Origin: Halobacteriovorax sp. DA5
GTDB taxonomy: Bacteria > Bdellovibrionota > Bacteriovoracia > Bacteriovoracales > Bacteriovoracaceae
Direction of reading: 5' to 3'
Length of the DNA: 64,000 nt
NCBI RefSeq assembly: GCF_002903145.1
Contig: NZ_PPDJ01000001.1
Span: 558,001-622,000 of the forward strand
Shown: positions 51,828-58,648 of the stretch, piece after piece
Position numbering within the stretch: position 1 is the stretch's first letter
How the letters are laid out: the number at the start of each line of letters is the position of its first letter
Notes under the pieces: generated by a model
What the model was told of the DNA's origin: nothing
The model's database searches: none
Seen by the model: the letters and a program-made list of their open reading frames with translations, nothing else
Made by a program: the position numbers and the translations under genes

Positions 51828-53270
51828 ATGTTTGATAATTTAAGTGATAAGTTTTCAGAAGCGTTTAAGAATATCTCGGGTAAGGGAAAGATTACTGAAA
51901 GCAATATTGAGGATACTCTAAAACTTGTAAAGACTGCACTGCTAGAAGCTGATGTTAACTTTAAGGTTGTAAAGAATTTCATTAACAACGTTAAAGAAGA
52001 AGCTCTTGGTGAGAAAGTTATCATAGGTGTTAATCCTGAAGAACAGTTCATTAAAATCGTTCACGATGAACTTGCAAAAACGATGGGAGACACAAATACT
52101 GAGCTTAACTTTGTTGAAGGCGGTATTACTCCAATTCTAGTTGTTGGTCTAAATGGTCAAGGTAAGACAACATTCTCTGGTAAGCTTTCACTTTTCCTAA
52201 CAAAGAAAGAAAAGAAGAACGTTCTTCTTGTTCCTGCCGATACTTTCAGACCTGCCGCTAAAGATCAGCTAATTACTCTTGCTAAGTCAATGAATATGGA
52301 CTGGTTCGATTCTGATCTTGGAAAGCATCCGAAAGATATTGCAGCAGAGGCAATGGCCTATGCAAAAGAGCACGGTAAAGAAATTGTTATCATTGATACG
52401 GCCGGACGTCTTCACGTTGATGAAGAGCTAATGGGACAAATCAAAGAAGTTCGTCAAAGCCTTGAGGGACTTAATCCTGAAGTTCTTATGGTTGCAGATG
52501 CAATGACTGGTCAAGAGGCCGTAAACGTTGCAAAGAGCTTCCACGAAGCTGTAGGGCTTACTGGTGTCGTTCTTTCAAAAATGGACTCTGATGCTCGTGG
52601 TGGTGCCGCACTTTCAATCAAGCACGTAACCGGAGTTCCAATCAAGTTCATCTCTACAGGTGAGAAAATGAAAGACCTTGAACTCTTTCATCCGGATCGT
52701 CTTGCTGGACGAATTCTTGATATGGGAGATGTTCTAACTCTTGTTGAAAAAGCAGAAGCTGCAATAGACAAAGATGATGCTGAAGGCATGATGAAACGTT
52801 TAGAGAAAGGAAAGTTCTCTGTAAACGACTTCATGAAACAAATGGATATGATGAAGAACTTAGGTTCAATGGCATCAATCATGAAGATGATCCCTGGAAT
52901 GGGGGGCATGCTTAAGCAAGTAGGGGATTTAACACCTGCTGAAAATGAAATGAAAAGAATGCGCGTTATCATCAACTCGATGACAAAAAAGGAACGCGAC
53001 AATTATAAGATCATGAAGGATTCTCACATCAAGCGTATTGCTCGTGGTTCTGGAAATACAGAAGCACAGGTTCGTGACTTTATCGCTAAGTTCAAGCAGA
53101 TGGAGCAGATGATGGGTGGCCTTTCTCAAATGATGAAAGGTGGAGCGATGCCGGGGATGCCTGGTATGCCAGGAATGGGGGGAGGTGGAATGCCTAATCT
53201 TCCTGGATTTGGTGGCAAGAAGAAAAAGCCTCGCAAGAAGGGCGGCCCTTGGGGCGGTGGCTTCTTTTAA
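51828..53270 (+). CDS. ffh: Signal recognition particle protein Ffh
   Basis: The 480-residue protein is the SRP54 GTPase that binds signal sequences on ribosomes. It has the N domain (about 1-90), then the G domain with GLNGQGKTT (P-loop), DTAGRLHVD and SKMDSDARGGAA (insertion/closing loop), and then the Met-rich M domain (about 325-445) with FKQMEQMMGGL and a Gly/Met-rich stretch. The C-terminus ends in a Gly/Lys-rich tail. A GGAC-type site precedes the ATG. It follows the HAD gene by 11 bp. The 3' region holds unusual structured DNA. Confidence 0.97.
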   Translation: MFDNLSDKFSEAFKNISGKGKITESNIEDTLKLVKTALLEADVNFKVVKNFINNVKEEALGEKVIIGVNPEEQFIKIVHDELAKTMGDTNTELNFVEGGITPILVVGLNGQGKTTFSGKLSLFLTKKEKKNVLLVPADTFRPAAKDQLITLAKSMNMDWFDSDLGKHPKDIAAEAMAYAKEHGKEIVIIDTAGRLHVDEELMGQIKEVRQSLEGLNPEVLMVADAMTGQEAVNVAKSFHEAVGLTGVVLSKMDSDARGGAALSIKHVTGVPIKFISTGEKMKDLELFHPDRLAGRILDMGDVLTLVEKAEAAIDKDDAEGMMKRLEKGKFSVNDFMKQMDMMKNLGSMASIMKMIPGMGGMLKQVGDLTPAENEMKRMRVIINSMTKKERDNYKIMKDSHIKRIARGSGNTEAQVRDFIAKFKQMEQMMGGLSQMMKGGAMPGMPGMPGMGGGGMPNLPGFGGKKKKPRKKGGPWGGGFF

Positions 53271-53376
53271 TTCTTTAGGTCTCACTCCGTCTGCTGCGCC
53301 TGACTTCGGTCGGCGTAGCAAACTACGCCTTCCCTCGTCTTACGCTAGCATCCGAAGCAAGCCTTAAAGAATTAAA
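53266..53376 (+). other. Nested inverted repeats downstream of ffh
   Basis: The outer arms 53266-53279 and 53362-53376 match over 14 bp with one bulge and overlap the ffh stop. Inside, GCTGCGCC (53293-53300) can pair with GGCGTAGC (53312-53319) around a TTCG tetraloop. GGCGTAG (53312-53318) can instead pair with CTACGCC (53323-53329). The two folds exclude each other, as in attenuators. GC content is clearly higher than in neighbouring genes. No T run follows, so a plain terminator is unlikely. Its function is unknown. Confidence 0.55.
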
Positions 53377-53398
53377 TATCATTTCAAAATTTGTTTTG

Positions 53399-53490
53399 CG
53401 GCTTTGCCGGTGGCTCGGGCTGCGCCCATCGCTTTTGCTAGAGCTTCGCTCGTCGCTGCTAGGACTTCGTCCATCGCTGTGGCTCCCATC
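53399..53490. repeat. Array of four micro-hairpins
   Basis: Four 4-bp stems with 3-nt loops occur at 53399-53409 (CGGC-ttt-GCCG), 53417-53427 (GGGC-tgc-GCCC), 53441-53451 (GAGC-ttc-GCTC) and 53462-53472 (GGAC-ttc-GTCC). Spacing is 18, 24 and 21 bp, all multiples of three, with related linkers such as ATCGCT and GTCGCT. It is GC-rich for the window. No function is known. Confidence 0.5.
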
Positions 53491-53491
53491 G

Positions 53492-53520
53492 CAAAAAAAA
53501 AGCGACACCGAAGTGTCGCT
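53492..53520 (-). terminator. UUCG-tetraloop intrinsic terminator
   Basis: On the minus strand AGCGACAC-TTCG-GTGTCGCT is a perfect 8-bp stem with a UUCG loop (53501-53520), followed by nine T (plus-strand a-run 53493-53500). It lies 13 bp after the stop of the gene at 53534. Confidence 0.95.
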
Positions 53521-53533
53521 TAGAAGTATTGAA

Positions 53534-54004
53534 TTATTTTAGGATGTATGGAGTAAGAGTAGTTTCTGTTCTATCGTGGCAGATATCGTAGTTGTACTCT
53601 CTAAGTAATGAAACTTTTGTGATTTTTACTTCTCTGTATTTCGCTTCAAAGTTAACTTCAAGCTGCGCATCGAAAACATAGTTGAATGCTTCAAATTCGT
53701 CACAACCGTAACCATTAGCAATAACATCTCTGTCTAGTGAACCTTGAACTTTGTATAGGTAGTCTGAACCAGTAACTTCGCGCTCAACGATCTTTCCAGT
53801 GAATGACTTTAGTTCACCGTTAAGTACTGCTCTAAAAGTAACAGTTCTAGCAAAGATGTCTGAGTTTAGATGCTCAACATCAGTAAGTGTAATTGTTTCT
53901 AGAGCTTTGTAGTCATAGCTAGCTTCAGAAGCTACAGTGTTTGAAAGTTGGTAAGTATTAGCAAATGCTGTAAGTGTAACAAAAAGTGCGATAACAAGTT
54001 TCAT
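53534..54004 (-). CDS. Secreted hypothetical protein
   Basis: The 156-residue protein has a signal peptide ending near FANT (about 15). The mature part is beta-rich, with alternating charged and hydrophobic residues, and two cysteines (YGCDEF, YDICHD) that could pair. No family was recognised. GGAG lies just before the ATG. It is a single-gene unit ended by a strong terminator. Upstream a partial sigma-54-like sequence exists (see findings), but the -12 part is poor. Confidence 0.75.
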   Translation of the reverse strand: MKLVIALFVTLTAFANTYQLSNTVASEASYDYKALETITLTDVEHLNSDIFARTVTFRAVLNGELKSFTGKIVEREVTGSDYLYKVQGSLDRDVIANGYGCDEFEAFNYVFDAQLEVNFEAKYREVKITKVSLLREYNYDICHDRTETTLTPYILK

Positions 54005-54479
54005 AATAATCTCCGAGTTTTATTTATGCTGGTTAAGTACCAACCAAAGACTCAAAAGAAAAGTTTGGTTTCTGTTAAGATTTGAACATTAGGAAAAGAA
54101 AAGACGTGGCACAAGTGCCACGCCAGATACTTAGAGAAATAGAAGTCAGGCTCGCGTACCTGATTCTATGAAAAGTTATATATAGTAGTTGGATAAAAGA
54201 TATAGCGACACAGCAGAAGCGAATGTTCTAGCAAATCAATTTCAATATCCCCCTACAGATATATCTAAATTTTATTTGTAGTAACAATTAATTGACCGAA
54301 TGAAAAGAAGAAAATTTATTTTGGAATCGCGGCAAGATTCAGGGGCCTTGCCGCGAAGTGTGTTCTCTAGACCTGATTACTCTATGCAATTGTAATTAAG
54401 TGGAGAGGATATTGTTCTTGTGTTCTCAATGAAAATAACAATAACAACTCCACTTGCAAAGTTGAGATTCTGTTAAGAT
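54005..54479. other. Structured intergenic region, 475 bp
   Basis: There is no credible ORF. The region holds a 7-bp stem CGTGGCA/TGCCACG (54105-54122), a 9-bp stem CGCGGCAAG/CTTGCCGCG near 54327-54355, an AGTCAGG/CCTGATT stem near 54146-54167, and AAGTGGAG/CTCCACTT around 54400 and 54448. The 14-mer TTCTGTTAAGATTT occurs at both ends (54070-54083 and 54468-54481). It may be a long 3' UTR, a small RNA, or a small inserted element. Confidence 0.55.
54091..54122 (-). terminator. Terminator-like hairpin for leftward transcripts
   Basis: On the minus strand CGTGGCA-cttg-TGCCACG is followed by a pyrimidine-rich TCTTTTCTTTT tail. It would end leftward transcripts from the porin-like gene or from the intergenic region, leaving a 3' stretch of about 370 nt after the stop. 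Confidence 0.6.
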
Positions 54480-55304
54480 TTAAAAGAAGTAATAACCGAT
54501 ATCCAATGTAACTGTTCCACGCTTGTGAAAGTCGTCAATGATAAGAGCATGGTCATTGTCACCTGATTGGGCCGCAGTGTAAGTTGCATAAAGTTCAACA
54601 AATCCATCACCCTTGGCATATCTTAAATAAGGTAGCCAAGCTACGAAACGATCGTCACCAGCTTTTCTGTCACCATCTCTGTGGTCAGTATACCACTCGC
54701 CACCAAAGCCAAGAGACCAGTTGTCATTAAAGTTGTAAAAAGCAAAAGTTCCAAACATTGTACGCCATGCATTTGCATTAGGATTCCTTCCATTCTTATT
54801 GTAAACCTGCAAGTAAGTATTCGCTTCTAAAGTTAGCTTTCCGTTAGCGACTGTTTTTGATGATAGGAAATAGGCCCTATGATATGAGTCGTATCCACTG
54901 TTGCGATCTTCACCATCAAAAATATAATTTCGGTTTTGAAAGTTTAAGTTAATTCCGTGCTTATCTTCAGTTAGGATATTGTTTACGTACCATCTTAATG
55001 ATGAGTAAGCGTATTCTCCTTGAAGTGTTTTCTTTCCTTCTTGTCCTATATATTGAGTGTAGACAGGAACCCAACGAATATTCTGATTCTTTGATAGGTT
55101 TAAACGAAAGTAGAAGAGGTGATCCATTGTAATACCATCTCTATCTTTTGAATTGATCTCTGCGTATGTAGAGTTTAAATAAAGAAGTTTAAAATTCTTT
55201 GATAGGGAATCAAGAAAAGAAGCTTCTTCGATTGAGATTTCATTGACCTGCGCATAGGTTATATTAATGACCAATGAAAGTAGTAATGTTGCTATCTTTT
55301 TCAA
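54480..55304 (-). CDS. Outer-membrane beta-barrel protein
   Basis: The protein has about 274 residues. A TTG at 55304 is chosen as start because GGAGG lies 5 nt upstream and a clean signal peptide then follows (MKKIATLLLSLVINITYAQ). A longer reading to 55316 would begin inside that ribosome binding site. The mature chain is made of amphipathic strands with many aromatic residues (Trp, Tyr, Phe) and Asn/Asp-rich turns. It ends with a terminal Phe (DIGYYFF), the barrel-assembly signal. Porin or lipase-type barrel is possible; no substrate motif was recognised. Confidence 0.8.
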   Translation of the reverse strand: MKKIATLLLSLVINITYAQVNEISIEEASFLDSLSKNFKLLYLNSTYAEINSKDRDGITMDHLFYFRLNLSKNQNIRWVPVYTQYIGQEGKKTLQGEYAYSSLRWYVNNILTEDKHGINLNFQNRNYIFDGEDRNSGYDSYHRAYFLSSKTVANGKLTLEANTYLQVYNKNGRNPNANAWRTMFGTFAFYNFNDNWSLGFGGEWYTDHRDGDRKAGDDRFVAWLPYLRYAKGDGFVELYATYTAAQSGDNDHALIIDDFHKRGTVTLDIGYYFF

Positions 55305-55437
55305 ATATGCCTCCAAGCTTACTTAAATAGGGTTCGACCCTGAACTTAGAGGGAGTATGATAGTTAATTGAATTAATCACAAAAAGATGTGGGTGAAGTT
55401 AGTGAAGGTTCACTTTCTTTACCCACAATTGAGTATA

Positions 55438-55980
55438 TTATTTACACTTTGAGAACTTAGATTCAATTGAAACTTGAACATCGTTCCAAGTTTTCCCTTC
55501 GTGAAGGGCAAGACATGCTTTATTGATAGCAGATAGGTTTTTTCCTAGAGCAAAATCAAGAACATCAATTGTTCCTTCTGCCTCTAGCTCACCATCTTCG
55601 ATATCGTATTTCATTGGAACCTTGATTGTTTTTCCACCTAAAGTCATATCTACATAAAGGTAGTTGCTATCAACTTTATTAACAACACCTGAGATTTTCA
55701 TATCTTGAAAAAAGAATTTCTCAATCTTTGCATCACGAGAAGCATCTTTTGTGTGAACAGAGTTTACGTCAATTGTAAAACGTGCACCACGAATTAGATC
55801 CTCAATAGAACCTTGTTTCTTCGTTGTCTTGATGTCGAATTTTTTAAATTCACCTTTTACACCAACTTTTTTTGCAGTCTTGTATGCTTCCCACTTTATC
55901 TTCGTATTTGCGTTACTAACTTCGAAACAGTTTGCAAATGTCATACTAGAAAAGAGGAGCCCAGCAATAATAAATTTCAT
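55438..55980 (-). CDS. YceI-family periplasmic protein
   Basis: The protein has about 180 residues. It has a signal peptide (ending near FANC, 17), then a lipocalin-like YceI barrel: a NTKIKWEAYKTAKKVGVKG strand block, an IEDLIRGARFTIDVNSVHTKD segment, and a C-terminal NKACLALHEGKTW. YceI proteins bind long polyisoprenoid lipids in the periplasm. The ATG at 55980 is chosen for the GGAG site 7 nt upstream; a reading to 56010 would overlap the divergent promoter. Its neighbour at 56015 is divergent, with only 34 bp between. Confidence 0.85.
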   Translation of the reverse strand: MKFIIAGLLFSSMTFANCFEVSNANTKIKWEAYKTAKKVGVKGEFKKFDIKTTKKQGSIEDLIRGARFTIDVNSVHTKDASRDAKIEKFFFQDMKISGVVNKVDSNYLYVDMTLGGKTIKVPMKYDIEDGELEAEGTIDVLDFALGKNLSAINKACLALHEGKTWNDVQVSIESKFSKCK

Positions 55981-56014
55981 TGTCTTTCTCCTTTGAATTA
56001 GATACATCAAGTAT

Positions 56015-56260
56015 ATGAAACAAAATGATTATCCGAAAGATTTTTATGTAACTTTACAAAATAATGACAATCTCATTGGTCAAATTGAAGTTAATAAAAC
56101 ATCTCGTGGATTCAATGCAGATATTGCAATCGTCTATAAAGAAACAAAAAAGATTTTCAAACACGTGGATCAAGTTTTTAACGCAGAAGATGAAACTGAA
56201 GCTTGTGATATTGGGATGATGAAATTGTCTCGTTTCTTGAAGTCAGTGAAGTCAATTTAA
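56015..56260 (+). CDS. Small hypothetical protein, 81 residues
   Basis: This is a soluble, mixed alpha/beta, charged protein without signal peptide or membrane segment. No family was recognised. Its composition and codon use look like real coding sequence, but no ribosome binding site precedes the ATG. It is divergent from yceI across 34 bp and is followed by the gene-poor region at 56261-57225. Confidence 0.6.
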   Translation: MKQNDYPKDFYVTLQNNDNLIGQIEVNKTSRGFNADIAIVYKETKKIFKHVDQVFNAEDETEACDIGMMKLSRFLKSVKSI

Positions 56261-56361
56261 TAACACAAAGACAATGTGTGTCAGTCATAAATATGACATC
56301 GCCTTTTTATGAAACTACGTACTATTAATGCCTTTTCGCTGCGTCAGTGGTTTTGAAAAGT

Positions 56362-56377
56362 TGGCACGGGCCTTGCT
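56362..56377 (+). promoter_or_regulatory. Near-perfect sigma-54 promoter
   Basis: TGGCACG-ggcc-TTGCT matches the consensus TGGCACG-N4-TTGCW in every fixed position; GG (56363-56364) and GC (56375-56376) are 10 nt apart. Predicted start is near 56388. No protein gene follows closely, and a terminator lies about 65 nt later. Confidence 0.92.
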
Positions 56378-56387
56378 TATATATAAA

Positions 56388-56479
56388 CGTGTGTGTGTTG
56401 GAGCAGAAGAAAGGATTTTTTCACTCCGTCAAAAATGTCTCTCTTTAAGAAGCCGGATCAGTGATCCGGCTTTTTTTTT
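56388..56479 (+). ncRNA. Candidate sigma-54-dependent small RNA, about 90 nt
   Basis: The segment runs from the predicted start of the sigma-54 promoter to the T run of an intrinsic terminator. It contains an exposed purine-rich GGAGCAGAAGAAAGGA stretch that looks like a Shine-Dalgarno decoy or a base-pairing seed, and GGAG/CTCC halves that could form a second hairpin. A 9-codon reading, MSLFKKPDQ (56435-56464), exists, but its ribosome binding site is about 20 nt away, so it is more likely non-coding. RNA is inferred from promoter plus terminator; no expression data. Confidence 0.7.
56451..56479 (+). terminator. Strong intrinsic terminator of the small RNA
   Basis: A 9-bp GC-rich stem (AGCCGGATC with GATCCGGCT, 56451-56471) with an AGT loop is followed by nine T. 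A second hairpin without a T run, GCG...CATTTGCC with GGCAAAATG...CGC, lies right after at 56484-56513. Confidence 0.96.
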
Positions 56480-56558
56480 GGAAGCGGCATTTGCCACGAT
56501 GGCAAAATGACGCTGAACAACGCCGACCGACCAGTATGGGAGGTCAGGTGAACCAACT

Positions 56559-57104
56559 ATGCAATCTAGAAAACACCCTTACCAAATTACCACCCAACCA
56601 GCGACACTTCACGAAGTGAAGTTAGCGACATTCAAATTACAGACTCCCAAACCAGCGACACTTCACGAAGTGAAGTTAGCGACATTCAAATTACAGACTC
56701 CCAAACCAGCGACACTTCACGAAGTGAAGTTAGCGACATTCAAATTACAGACTCCCAAACCAGCGACACTTCACGAAGTGAAGTTAGCGACATTCAAATT
56801 ACAGACTCCCAAACCAGCGACACTTCACGAAGTGAAGTTAGCGACATTCAAATTACAGACTCCCAAACCAGCGACACTTCACGAAGTGAAGTTAGCGACA
56901 TTCAAATTACAGACTCCCAAACCAGCGACACTTCACGAAGTGAAGTTAGCGACATTCAAATTACAGACTCCCAAACCAGCGACACTTCACGAAGTGAAGT
57001 TAGCGACATTCAAATTACAGACTCCCAAACCAGCGACACTTCACGAAGTGAAGTTAGCGACTTTCAAATTACAGACTCCCAACCAGCGACACTTCACGAA
57101 GTGA
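56559..57104 (+). CDS. Possible 18-residue repeat protein (uncertain)
   Basis: An open frame of 181 codons begins at an ATG with AGGTG 8 nt upstream. It consists almost wholly of nine to ten copies of an 18-residue unit (PATLHEVKLATFKLQTPK). Because the 54-bp DNA unit is a multiple of three, the frame stays open automatically, and a second plus frame (SDTSRSEVSDIQITDSQT) is also open. The last unit is 1 bp shorter, shifting frame into a stop. No signal peptide, hydrophobic segment or recognised domain is present. It could be a real repeat peptide or a by-product of non-coding repeats. Confidence 0.3.
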   Translation: MQSRKHPYQITTQPATLHEVKLATFKLQTPKPATLHEVKLATFKLQTPKPATLHEVKLATFKLQTPKPATLHEVKLATFKLQTPKPATLHEVKLATFKLQTPKPATLHEVKLATFKLQTPKPATLHEVKLATFKLQTPKPATLHEVKLATFKLQTPKPATLHEVKLATFKLQTPNQRHFTK

Positions 57105-57112
57105 AGTTAGCG
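56598..57112. repeat. 54-bp tandem repeat array, ten hairpin copies
   Basis: Ten copies of a 30-nt element start at 56598, 56652, 56706, 56760, 56814, 56868, 56922, 56976, 57030 and 57083, separated by nine near-identical 24-nt linkers. The element holds ACTTCAC-GAA-GTGAAGT (7-bp stem, GAA loop) between two AGCGAC-type sequences. The first eight full units are identical; the ninth has one linker substitution (ACTTTC for ACATTC) and is 1 bp shorter. A partial degenerate unit precedes the array. After the last copy comes CTCTTTTT. Confidence 0.97.
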
Positions 57113-57167
57113 CTCTTTTTAAGCATACTCCCTTAGGTCCTCTTTTCTCAACTAACTTAGAAACAGT

Positions 57168-57196
57168 TTGACGAGGCAAACAAAGCTTCCTACTAT
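57168..57196 (+). promoter_or_regulatory. Sigma-70-type promoter of the peroxidase gene
   Basis: TTGACG (57168-57173) and TACTAT (57191-57196) are separated by 17 bp. The predicted start is near 57203, giving a leader of about 23 nt before the ATG at 57226. It lies about 55 bp after the tandem array. Confidence 0.65.
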
Positions 57197-57225
57197 CTTT
57201 CAAACACAATTGGGACACACAAAAA

Positions 57226-58539
57226 ATGAAAACATTATTTATCCTCACATTGGCACTGAGCGCTTTTGCAGTTCAGGCCGACCAACTTGATATTAAGCTA
57301 AAGCGCTATATTGAGGGCTTTTCAATGAAGGCCGTTGAGAAGCCAACAGGAAAGAATCCACAAATTTTTAAATTAGGAAAAGAGCTCTTTAATGAGAAAG
57401 AGATTTCTGGAAATCGCAATATTAGCTGTGCCGATTGCCATATGCCTGAATTTGGCAGTGGTGATAAGCTTCCTGTTGGAATTGGTGAAGGTGGAAAGTG
57501 GCAAGCAGGTGAGCGCTTAATTGCTAAAGGCCATGCTATTCCACGAAATTCACAACCTCTTTATAACTTAGGTGATAAGAATATCGAATTTATGTTCTGG
57601 GATGGAAGAGTTCACTATCGTAAAGATTGGGATGTTTACACAACTCCAGTTGAAGCCTTAAATGGTGATTATCCTGAACGATGGGATATTACTGAAAATC
57701 TTGGAAGTGCCCTTGCTGCGCAAGCTCTTTTTCCAATTACTTCTCATGAAGAAATGAGAGGCGTTAAGGGAAGCAATGACATTGCCAACGCCGTAAACGA
57801 AGAAGCAGTTTGGAAGATCGTTATGGGAAGACTTTTAAAGATGCCTAAGTATCAAAAGTTGTTCAAAGAAGCCTATCCAAGGACTCCAAAGGCTGAACTT
57901 AATATTGGCCACTTTGGTCAGGCTATTGCTCATTTTGAAACACATGAATTTGCAGTATATGAAACGGCGTGGGATGAGTACTTAAATGGCAACCGCTTTG
58001 CTCTTAATCAAAAGGCTAAAAGAGGTGCAGTTGTATTCTTTGAAACTGGAAGCTGTATCGGATGTCATACAGGGACACTTCTTGGTGCGAATATGTTTGC
58101 AGCAGTAGCTTCGCCGCAGATAGGGCCAGGTAAGAATGATCCGAGAAGAAATGATGAAGGGCGATTTCTTGTAACCAAGCGAGAAAGTGATCGCTATAAA
58201 TTTAGAGTTCCACCTTTAAGAAATATTGCATTAACCGCTCCTTACTTTCATTCGGGCGCATATGGGAGCCTTGAGGAAGTTGTTGAACATTACCGAACAG
58301 GTGTTACGGCAATTGATCAGTATGACAGCTCTTGGTTACTAAGCACTTTTAAGAAGAATTTTGGAAAGAATCTCTTTGTTGAAACAAATCAATATATGCT
58401 CTTTAAAAAGAAAGATGCAGCAGACATGATCCTTAAAGATCAATTGATTCGTATCAATGACTCGCAAAAAAGCGATTTAGTCTACTTTTTGAAGTACGGA
58501 TTAACTGATAAGAAAGATCTCCAGAGAATTATGCCTTAA
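57226..58539 (+). CDS. Di-haem cytochrome c peroxidase/MauG-like protein
   Basis: The 437-residue protein has a Sec signal peptide (cleaved near VQAD, about 19). Two c-type haem sites are present: ISCADCH (CxxCH at 68-72) and GSCIGCH near 285, in the arrangement of bacterial di-haem peroxidases. Typical motifs follow, such as FMFWDGRV before the middle and PPLRNIALTAPYFHSG after the second haem site. It reduces hydrogen peroxide or carries out oxidation in the periplasm; the MauG branch cannot be excluded. It has its own sigma-70-like promoter. The stop is followed by a GCGAAAT/ATTTCGC inverted repeat (58550-58579). Confidence 0.92.
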   Translation: MKTLFILTLALSAFAVQADQLDIKLKRYIEGFSMKAVEKPTGKNPQIFKLGKELFNEKEISGNRNISCADCHMPEFGSGDKLPVGIGEGGKWQAGERLIAKGHAIPRNSQPLYNLGDKNIEFMFWDGRVHYRKDWDVYTTPVEALNGDYPERWDITENLGSALAAQALFPITSHEEMRGVKGSNDIANAVNEEAVWKIVMGRLLKMPKYQKLFKEAYPRTPKAELNIGHFGQAIAHFETHEFAVYETAWDEYLNGNRFALNQKAKRGAVVFFETGSCIGCHTGTLLGANMFAAVASPQIGPGKNDPRRNDEGRFLVTKRESDRYKFRVPPLRNIALTAPYFHSGAYGSLEEVVEHYRTGVTAIDQYDSSWLLSTFKKNFGKNLFVETNQYMLFKKKDAADMILKDQLIRINDSQKSDLVYFLKYGLTDKKDLQRIMP

Positions 58540-58648
58540 AAAATTGGTAGCGAAATTTGTATAAACAAGCAGATTTCGCCCATATTTCATTAATATCTTC
58601 GCAACGTGTTACAATAACTATTGTCGCGTTAAACTTATGGGGAAGTTG

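Noticed and set aside
53323..53508. Minus-strand ORF with SDGRSP repeats over the micro-hairpin array
   Set aside because: Its start codon lies inside the UUCG terminator and no ribosome binding site is present. It may be a remnant, but cannot be supported as a gene.
54028..54042. Partial sigma-54 site upstream of the gene at 53534
   Set aside because: Minus strand TGGTAC has GG-N10-GC spacing, but the -12 part is CAGCA, two bases off TTGCA, and the predicted leader would be only about 12 nt.
55328..55342. T-arm-like AGGGTTCGACCCT
   Set aside because: Stem of 4 bp and a 5-nt loop, and no anticodon arm or acceptor stem around it; not a tRNA.
56328..56510. 60-codon plus-strand ORF over the small RNA
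   Set aside because: It begins upstream of the sigma-54 promoter start, runs through the terminator, and has no ribosome binding site.
56598..57112. CRISPR-like array: 30-nt repeats at regular 24-nt spacing
   Set aside because: The spacers are identical or nearly so, the repeat is a simple short hairpin, and no cas genes are in the window. It is a tandem repeat, not a CRISPR.
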